A DNA stretch of 28,849 bases, from the NCBI GenBank assembly GCA_964484795.1, contig CAZAFN010000022.1, forward strand, positions 1 through 28,849, in the 5' to 3' direction. Shown here one piece after another: positions 23,762 to 28,849 of the stretch. This DNA is from CAZAFN01 sp964484795. GTDB taxonomy: Bacteria > Pseudomonadota > Alphaproteobacteria > Methylaequorales > Methylaequoraceae. Within the stretch, counting starts at the first letter, position 1, and every line of letters starts with the position of its first letter. The position numbers and the translations under genes are program-made. Under the pieces are notes generated by a model that was not told the DNA's origin, did no database searches, and saw only the letters and a program-made list of their open reading frames with translations.

Positions 23762-25267
23762 ATGGCAAAAAAAATTTTACTTTGTATTTTAGATGGATGG
23801 GGAGTTGCAGAGGACAATGCGCACAATGCAGTTCATTTAGCAAAAAAAAAAAATTTTGATTTTCTTTCCAAAAAATTTGGCTTTATAAAATTGCAAGCGT
23901 CTGAAAAAAAAGTTGGTCTTCCTGATGGTCAGTTTGGGAACTCTGAGGTTGGGCATATGAACATTGGTGCAGGTAGAATATTGTTGCAAGACATACTTAA
24001 GATTACTGAATCATTCAATAATGGAAAATTAAAAAAAAATAGATCAATACAATCTACAATTAATAATTGTCAGAGAATCCATCTGGTTGGACTTTTATCT
24101 GATGGTGGGGTTCATGGCCATCAGTCACATATGTTTAACTTGCTAGAAATTTTTGACAATAAAAAAAATGAGATTTTAATTCACTCCATACTTGATGGAA
24201 GAGATAGTTCCCCAATTTCTGGATTAGAAAATTTAAAAATACTTAAAAAAAAAATTTCTGGAAGAAAGAACATTAAGATTGTAAGCCTTGCAGGAAGATT
24301 TTTTGCAATGGACAGAGATAATAGATGGGATAGAATATGCGAAGCATACAAGGCGATTATAGAAGGAAATGCAAGCCAAAAAACTAATCATATTTTTGAA
24401 TTAGAAAAAAGTTATAAGCAACACGTAACAGATGAATTTTTTAGACCAACCAACTTCGAAAATTATTCTGGTGTTAAAGATGGAGATGGATTTTTCATAA
24501 CCAATTATAGAGCAGATAGGGTTAGAGAATTACTTGGTGCTATTTTTGACAAAGATTTTACATTTTTTAAAAGAGAGAAAATTGCAAATTTCTTTCAACC
24601 AATGAGTATGATTCAGTACTCTAAGAGGCTTAGAAAATCCTTAATTCCCATTCTTGAGTCATCAGAGGTAAAAAATAATCTTGGTGAAATTATTTCTATG
24701 AATGGTTTAAGACAATTAAGAATTGCTGAAACAGAAAAATATGCTCATGTAACTTACTTTTTTAATGGTGGTGTGGAAGAAAATTTTATCGGCGAAGATA
24801 GGGTTCTAGTCCCCTCACCAAGAGTCAATACATACGATAAAAAACCTGAAATGTCAGCATACGAAGTTGCTGACGAACTAATTAAAAAAATAAATTTAAA
24901 AAAGTATGATTTCATCGTGAGTAATTTTGCTAATGCAGATATGGTTGGTCATACTGGAAATATTGAAGCAACAGTCAAAGCTATAGAAACAGTTGATCAA
25001 TGTCTTGGTAAGATAATAGATGAGTGCAAAAAAAATAATTATACTCTAATAGTTACTTCGGATCATGGAAATGCTGATTTAATGTTTGATAAGGATAAAT
25101 CATTACCATGTACTACGCATTCAATAAATCCAGTTCCTTTTATAATATGTGATGATGTTAAATTTTCCAAAAGTGAAGGATGTTTAGCTGATATTGCTCC
25201 TACAATTTTAAAAATGATGGGTATAGATAAGCCAGAAGAAATGACTGGAAAATTTCTTATAAAATGA
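23762..25267 (+). CDS. gpmI: 2,3-bisphosphoglycerate-independent phosphoglycerate mutase
   Basis: Interconverts 3- and 2-phosphoglycerate in glycolysis and gluconeogenesis using two Mn ions. The 501-residue alkaline-phosphatase-superfamily enzyme shows LDGWG with metal ligand D11, catalytic S61 in QFGNSEVGHMNIGAG, VHGHQSH, DGRDSSP, FFITNYRADRVREL and NFANADMVGHTG, plus SDHGNAD. A 12-A run near 23842-23853 is read in frame. The start has no clear ribosome site. Its stop overlaps the next start in ATGA. Confidence 0.96.
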   Translation: MAKKILLCILDGWGVAEDNAHNAVHLAKKKNFDFLSKKFGFIKLQASEKKVGLPDGQFGNSEVGHMNIGAGRILLQDILKITESFNNGKLKKNRSIQSTINNCQRIHLVGLLSDGGVHGHQSHMFNLLEIFDNKKNEILIHSILDGRDSSPISGLENLKILKKKISGRKNIKIVSLAGRFFAMDRDNRWDRICEAYKAIIEGNASQKTNHIFELEKSYKQHVTDEFFRPTNFENYSGVKDGDGFFITNYRADRVRELLGAIFDKDFTFFKREKIANFFQPMSMIQYSKRLRKSLIPILESSEVKNNLGEIISMNGLRQLRIAETEKYAHVTYFFNGGVEENFIGEDRVLVPSPRVNTYDKKPEMSAYEVADELIKKINLKKYDFIVSNFANADMVGHTGNIEATVKAIETVDQCLGKIIDECKKNNYTLIVTSDHGNADLMFDKDKSLPCTTHSINPVPFIICDDVKFSKSEGCLADIAPTILKMMGIDKPEEMTGKFLIK

Positions 25268-25734
25268 AACTAATTTTTTTTTTAATCTTCTTGTTTACTT
25301 CTTTTGTGGTTTTTGCGGAGAAGGATGATTTGAAATTAAGGAGTAAATTAAGTGATCTAAAAAAGCAAACAGTTGATATTCATAATGACATCATAAGTAA
25401 TAATAATGAATTAAAAAAAATAAATTTAGATATAGAAAAAAATGGTCAGAAGCAAATAATATTTAGAAAGTACATCAAAGACAAAGAAAATTTGGGTAGG
25501 AGGCTGGTTTTTTTTTTACAAGATAAGATTTATATTTCTCAACTTAACAGACTAATGAAAAACTTTACTGAAAAGTCAGACGATCTAATTACAAAACAAA
25601 TTGTCAGAGAGTTTTTTCTTAAACAAGTGAAGATTAGTATCAATGATTTTTTTGTTGGACTTAAAGGAATTGAAGAACTTGAAATTGAATTGATTGAGAA
25701 TTCAAAAAAATCTGAGAAAAAAAAAAAGATCTAA
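25264..25734 (+). CDS. envC: EnvC-like murein hydrolase activator, N-terminal part (frame interrupted)
   Basis: The first 155 residues of an EnvC-like protein: a signal peptide (MKLIFFLIFLFTSFVVFA), then a long charged coiled coil, the part that in known EnvC contacts FtsX. The frame ends at TAA (25732-25734) directly after a run of 11 A. The remaining coiled coil and the LytM domain follow in the -1 frame without a stop, so the two parts clearly come from one gene of about 338 codons. The position between gpmI and ctpA is the standard place of envC in alphaproteobacteria. Whether the break is real, bypassed by slippage, or an assembly error cannot be told from one sequence. Confidence 0.85.
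   Translation: MKLIFFLIFLFTSFVVFAEKDDLKLRSKLSDLKKQTVDIHNDIISNNNELKKINLDIEKNGQKQIIFRKYIKDKENLGRRLVFFLQDKIYISQLNRLMKNFTEKSDDLITKQIVREFFLKQVKISINDFFVGLKGIEELEIELIENSKKSEKKKKI
25716..25734 (+). other. Frameshift site: 11-A run with slippery A AAA AAG, then stop
   Basis: A run of 11 A occupies 25717-25727. In the frame of the first part the last codons are AAA AAA AAA AAG ATC TAA, so the heptamer A AAA AAG (25722-25728) is in the exact register of a -1 ribosomal slip, as in dnaX of Escherichia coli. A slip back by one base, or one extra A from polymerase slippage, gives GAT at 25728 and continues into the LytM frame. No strong downstream stem-loop or upstream stimulatory Shine-Dalgarno site is visible. 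Confidence 0.6.
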
Positions 25735-25742
25735 AATTTAAG

Positions 25743-26279
25743 TTGAAAAAACTCGAAAAAAAAATTCAAGAAGTTGCCATATTGCAAAAAAAAATTAAAA
25801 CTGATAGCAAATTAAAGATAAAAGAAAAGAAATTAAAAAAAAAGGCAAAAAATCTTAATGAATTGGTAAAAGGAGCCAATACAAAGAGAAAGGTTTTAAC
25901 GAAAAATAATACAAAATTTCAAATGCCTGTTCAAGGTGTGATTATATCTGATTTTGGTGAGGGAAAAGATTTCCATAAATTAAAAAATGGTCTTGTTTTT
26001 AAAGTTAAAGAAGAGTCTTTCGTTACTTCCCCAATTAATGGAACTGTTACTTATTCCAACAAATTTAGAGATTTTGGGAATCTGGTGATGATTGAAGATG
26101 ACAATGGATTTACTTGTGTTTTAATAGGAATGAAAAAACTTTTAATTTCAACAGGCAATGAAGTGTTAAAAGGAGAGCCCATTGCCAAAGTGTCCCCAAA
26201 TCTTAGAAGTCAACTTTATTTTGAATTAAGACAGAATGGAAAAGTTATTAATCCCAAATCAAAAGTTGAGATTTTATAA
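25743..26279 (+). CDS. envC: EnvC-like murein hydrolase activator, C-terminal LytM part
   Basis: The 178-codon continuation, open from 25716 and first possible start TTG at 25743. It holds the end of the coiled coil (about 1-55) and a LytM/M23 domain from MPVQGVIISDFG (61-72) to the end. The domain ends LRSQLYFELRQNGKVINP, like EnvC, where the zinc-binding HxH of active peptidases is replaced (here QLY), and the first ligand region has no HxxxD. It therefore looks like a non-hydrolytic activator of amidases. Alone it would lack a signal peptide and stay in the cytoplasm, so a function needs fusion to the upstream part. Confidence 0.82.
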   Translation: MKKLEKKIQEVAILQKKIKTDSKLKIKEKKLKKKAKNLNELVKGANTKRKVLTKNNTKFQMPVQGVIISDFGEGKDFHKLKNGLVFKVKEESFVTSPINGTVTYSNKFRDFGNLVMIEDDNGFTCVLIGMKKLLISTGNEVLKGEPIAKVSPNLRSQLYFELRQNGKVINPKSKVEIL

Positions 26280-26301
26280 AAAAACTGCATAATCATTATT
26301 A

Positions 26302-27540
26302 ATGTTCAAAAGACTTTACTTAATATTATTTTTTTTTCTTGCTCCGTTTTATGTTCATTCGGAAGAGGATAAAAGCGTATACAAATATCTAAATTTGTTT
26401 GGTGAAGCATTCGAAAAAATTAAAAATAATTATGTTGAAGAAGTATCAGTAAAAGATCTTATTGAATCAGCAATTGAAGGTATGTTGAGTTCATTGGATC
26501 CTCATTCAACCTATCTGAATAATGAAGAACTAAATGAATTAAAGGTTCAAACCAAAGGAGAGTTTGGTGGTCTTGGGATTGAAGTTACGTTAGAGAATGG
26601 ATTTATAAAAGTTATTTCTCCAATAGATGATACCCCTGCAGCAAAGGCTGGGATTATGGCGGGCGATTTGATTACACATCTTGATGATGAACCTGTTTTA
26701 GGAATGACTCTTTCAGAAGCAGTTTCAATAATGAGAGGAAAAGTTGGATCAAAAATCAAACTTACTGTCAGTAGGAATGAAAGTGAAACGCTCCAAATTG
26801 GAATTACAAGAGCAATCATTCAGTTAAAGGCGGTTAAGGCTAAAATTGATAACAATATTGGATATATAAGAGTATCATCGTTTAATCAAAAGGTTGATAC
26901 GGAAATAATAAACGTTATTAAAAAGTTTAAAAATGATCAATTAATTGGGTATGTTTTAGATTTAAGAAATAATCCAGGAGGATTACTTGATCAAGCAGTG
27001 AATGTCACAGATATTTTCCTAGATAGAGGAGAGATTGTCTCTACTCGAGGAAGAAATGGTAATGATGGAAGCAGATTTAATGCTGTTAAAAAAGATTTGA
27101 CTGAAGGTTTGCCTCTTGTTGTTTTAATTAATCAAGGAAGTGCCTCAGCATCAGAAATTGTGGCTGGAGCTCTTCAAGATCACAAAAGAGCAATTATAAT
27201 GGGTACAAAGTCATTTGGGAAAGGCTCTGTCCAAACAATAATACCGTCTGGAGATGATGTTGCAATTAAGTTGACGACAGCTAAATATTATACACCACTT
27301 GGTCGATCTATCCAAAAAACTGGCATAGATCCAGATATCTTGGTTGAACAAGCAGAGTTAAAGAAGGTTGAACGACAAAACAAAAGAAAAGAATCTGATT
27401 TGAGAGGGGCAATTGATAATGATCAATCAGAAGAAAAATCAAACCAGAATAAAGATAATGATAAAAATTCTGATGAGGATTATCAGTTAAGTAGAGCTTT
27501 CGATTTGATAGTCGCCATTAATCTAATTAATGAAAAATAA
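26302..27540 (+). CDS. ctpA: Carboxyl-terminal processing protease (S41 family)
   Basis: Periplasmic serine protease of the CtpA/Prc group, 412 residues. The signal peptide is MFKRLYLILFFFLAPFYVHS. A PDZ domain spans about 85-165 (EFGGLGIEV, DTPAAKAGIMAGDLI). The catalytic core has LRNNPGG (221-227), QGSASASEIVAGALQDH (278-294, S282) and KSFGKGSVQ (303-311, K307 and Q311), with spacing that fits the Ser-Lys dyad of the family. The C-terminal tail near 350-390 is rich in charged residues and Asn. It follows envC by 22 bases, as in many alphaproteobacteria, consistent with envelope remodelling. Confidence 0.94.
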   Translation: MFKRLYLILFFFLAPFYVHSEEDKSVYKYLNLFGEAFEKIKNNYVEEVSVKDLIESAIEGMLSSLDPHSTYLNNEELNELKVQTKGEFGGLGIEVTLENGFIKVISPIDDTPAAKAGIMAGDLITHLDDEPVLGMTLSEAVSIMRGKVGSKIKLTVSRNESETLQIGITRAIIQLKAVKAKIDNNIGYIRVSSFNQKVDTEIINVIKKFKNDQLIGYVLDLRNNPGGLLDQAVNVTDIFLDRGEIVSTRGRNGNDGSRFNAVKKDLTEGLPLVVLINQGSASASEIVAGALQDHKRAIIMGTKSFGKGSVQTIIPSGDDVAIKLTTAKYYTPLGRSIQKTGIDPDILVEQAELKKVERQNKRKESDLRGAIDNDQSEEKSNQNKDNDKNSDEDYQLSRAFDLIVAINLINEK

Positions 27541-27563
27541 ATTCCAAACCTCAAGTTTTTAAA

Positions 27564-28025
27564 ATGCAAAGGTATAGAAAAGGAGTTGGTATCTTTCTAT
27601 TAAATGAAGAAAATCGACTTTGGGTTGGAAAGAGAATAGATATGAGAAGTAATTATTGGCAAATGCCTCAGGGAGGAATTGATCAAAATGAAACTCCAAA
27701 AGAAGCAATGAAAAGAGAATTAATGGAAGAAGTTGGCATTAGACAAAATTACAAAATAATTAGTGAAACTGAAAATTGGCTAAAGTATGAGTTGCCTAAA
27801 GAATTAGTTGGAATTGTTTGGAATGGGAAATATGTTGGTCAAAAACAAAAATGGTTTGCTTGCAAATTTCAAGGAACAGACAATGAAATTATACTTGATT
27901 CTTACCAGGCTGAATTTGAAGATTGGAAATGGATTAAACCAATGGATGCTCTTCAATTAGTAGTGCCATTTAAGAAAAATTTGTATAAGAAATTGTTAGA
28001 TTATTTTAGTGAGTTTTATAACTAA
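27564..28025 (+). CDS. rppH: RNA pyrophosphohydrolase
   Basis: Removes pyrophosphate from the 5' end of mRNA, which starts decay. The 153-residue Nudix protein begins YRKGVGIFLLNEENRLWVGKR and has the Nudix box GGIDQNETPKEAMKREL, continuing MEEVGI (37-59), with metal-binding E52, E55 and E56. YWQMPQGG and the C-terminal VPFKKNLYKKLL are typical of RppH. It is 23 bases after ctpA; a gene often found between these two in relatives is absent. The stop overlaps that of atpC in CTAA. Confidence 0.93.
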   Translation: MQRYRKGVGIFLLNEENRLWVGKRIDMRSNYWQMPQGGIDQNETPKEAMKRELMEEVGIRQNYKIISETENWLKYELPKELVGIVWNGKYVGQKQKWFACKFQGTDNEIILDSYQAEFEDWKWIKPMDALQLVVPFKKNLYKKLLDYFSEFYN

Positions 28026-28369
28026 GAATAGTAGAATTTTTTCAGTGCTTTTTCTTTAAGCTTCTTTATTTCTTCCGAATCTTCCTCAATTTTTTGTCCA
28101 GAAGTAATCGTAGAGGACTTGCAAATTTCCTCAGTCAAAAGTGTGCATTTGTTGTTAGATACCTCAACTATCCCACCAGTCACCAAAAAAGTTTCTGTCA
28201 GTTTTTTGTTGATATAGATATAAACTATTCCAATTCTAAGTGAGGTTAAGAATGGCATATGATTTTTTAAAATTCCAAAATCACCCTCAATTCCTGGAAG
28301 AATGCACAGGTCAATTTCACCTTGAAAGGCAGTTTCCTGTGGTGAAATAATTTCAAAATTCAATGACAT
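28022..28369 (-). CDS. atpC: ATP synthase F1 epsilon subunit
   Basis: Central-stalk subunit of F1F0 ATP synthase. The start at 28369 gives 115 residues beginning MSLNFEIISP; the open frame reaches 28414, but that would overlap atpD by 38 bases and adds a Lys-rich stretch absent in the family. The N-terminal beta-sandwich is complete (LPGIEGDFGILKNHMPFLTSL at 24-44, TGGIVEVSNNKCTLLTE at 64-80). The C-terminal helical part is short, one helix rather than a hairpin, against a usual length near 130-140. It follows atpD by 7 bases and ends within the rppH stop. Confidence 0.93.
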   Translation of the reverse strand: MSLNFEIISPQETAFQGEIDLCILPGIEGDFGILKNHMPFLTSLRIGIVYIYINKKLTETFLVTGGIVEVSNNKCTLLTEEICKSSTITSGQKIEEDSEEIKKLKEKALKKFYYS

Positions 28370-28376
28370 TTTTCTA

Positions 28377-28849
28377 TCAATCTTTAATTTTTTTGGCTTT
28401 TTCAAGCACTTCATCTACTGTTCCAACCATATAAAAAGCTGCTTCGGGAATTTCGTCAAATTCACCATCAACTAGACCCTTAAATCCTTTTATGGTGTCT
28501 TGCAGATCAACAAAGACGCCTGGTGTTCCAGTAAAAACTTCAGCTACATGGAAGGGTTGCGATAAAAATCTTTGAATTTTTCTTGCTCTGTCAACCACAA
28601 GCCTATCTTCTTCTGAAAGCTCATCCATTCCTAATATAGCTATAATGTCTTGAAGAGATTTATATTGTTGGAGGGTTTCTTGGACTCTTCGAGCAATAGA
28701 ATAATGTTCCTCTCCAATAATTCTTGGATCAAGTATTCTTGATGTTGAATCAAGTGGATCAACAGCAGGGTAAATACCCAATTCAGCAATTTGTCTAGAT
28801 AAAACTGTAGTTGCATCTAAGTGGGCAAATGAAGTTGCAGGAGCTGGAT
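28377..28849 (-). CDS. atpD: ATP synthase F1 beta subunit, C-terminal part (runs off the window)
   Basis: The catalytic beta subunit; only the last 157 or so codons are inside the window, and the gene continues past base 28849. The visible part starts at PAPATSFAHLDATTVLSRQ, then LGIYPAVDPLDSTSRILDP, the DELSEED segment (DELSEEDRLVVDRARKIQ) that couples to the gamma subunit, and the C-terminal QPFHVAEVFTG and GEFDEIPEAAFYMVG. The order atpD-atpC is the end of the standard atp operon. A TTG at 28781 is an internal leucine codon, not a start. Confidence 0.97.
   Translation of the reverse strand, partial: PAPATSFAHLDATTVLSRQIAELGIYPAVDPLDSTSRILDPRIIGEEHYSIARRVQETLQQYKSLQDIIAILGMDELSEEDRLVVDRARKIQRFLSQPFHVAEVFTGTPGVFVDLQDTIKGFKGLVDGEFDEIPEAAFYMVGTVDEVLEKAKKIKD

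Noticed and set aside
28370..28414. Upstream start for atpC
   Set aside because: It would overlap the atpD end by 38 bases and add a Lys-rich leader not found in epsilon subunits. MSLNFEIISP is the normal N terminus.

Overview
The window is a gene-dense, strongly AT-rich stretch of a bacterial chromosome. Gene content and order point to a streamlined alphaproteobacterium, probably marine and of the SAR11/HIMB59/AEGEAN-169/SAR116 type; the group is inference. Supporting signs are the alphaproteobacterial orders argH-lipoprotein-lysA-ftsE-ftsX-ydcF-plsC, hisC-tyrA beside metX-metW, rplU-rpmA-obgE-proB-proA-nadD-rsfS-rlmH-gpmI-envC-ctpA-rppH, and atpD-atpC. Genes are packed end to end, often overlap, mostly lack strong Shine-Dalgarno sites, and leave no gap over 300 bases. 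I see no rRNA, tRNA, CRISPR, transposon or prophage.

Region by region. (1) 120-5563, plus strand: ccr, mcd, a HIG1-type small membrane protein, a PduO-type cobalamin adenosyltransferase, etfB and etfA. This is a coherent ethylmalonyl-CoA pathway block: Ccr and Mcd are two dedicated enzymes, ETF can take electrons from Mcd, and adenosylcobalamin serves the pathway mutases. (2) 5558-6067, minus strand: a TlpA-like thioredoxin, convergent with etfA and divergent from argH. (3) 6091-11648, plus strand: argH, an unlisted 43-residue LptM-like lipoprotein, lysA, ftsE, ftsX, a YdcF/DUF218 protein and plsC. (4) 11645-13638, minus strand: hisC-tyrA. (5) 13733-16241, plus strand: metX-metW (methionine) and gloB. 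(6) 16238-18141, minus strand: phaA-phaB, which supplies 3-hydroxybutyryl-CoA. (7) 18312-28025, plus strand: ribosomal proteins L21 and L27, ObgE, proline synthesis (proB, proA), NadD, ribosome factors RsfS and RlmH, GpmI, an EnvC-like murein hydrolase activator split by a frameshift, the C-terminal protease CtpA, and RppH. (8) 28022-28849, minus strand: atpC and the 3' part of atpD.

The most notable observations are: an EnvC-like gene interrupted exactly at an 11-A run that contains the slippery heptamer A AAA AAG, whose -1 frame restores a full-length protein; an FtsE whose Walker B glutamate and H-loop histidine are replaced by Gln and Asn, suggesting weak or no ATP hydrolysis in the FtsEX partner of EnvC; stop codons that overlap in all four convergent gene pairs; and a 23-bp divergent tlpA/argH spacer with overlapping -10 elements. 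I found no clearly new multigene system; the window is mainly core metabolism and cell-envelope genes with compaction-related oddities.
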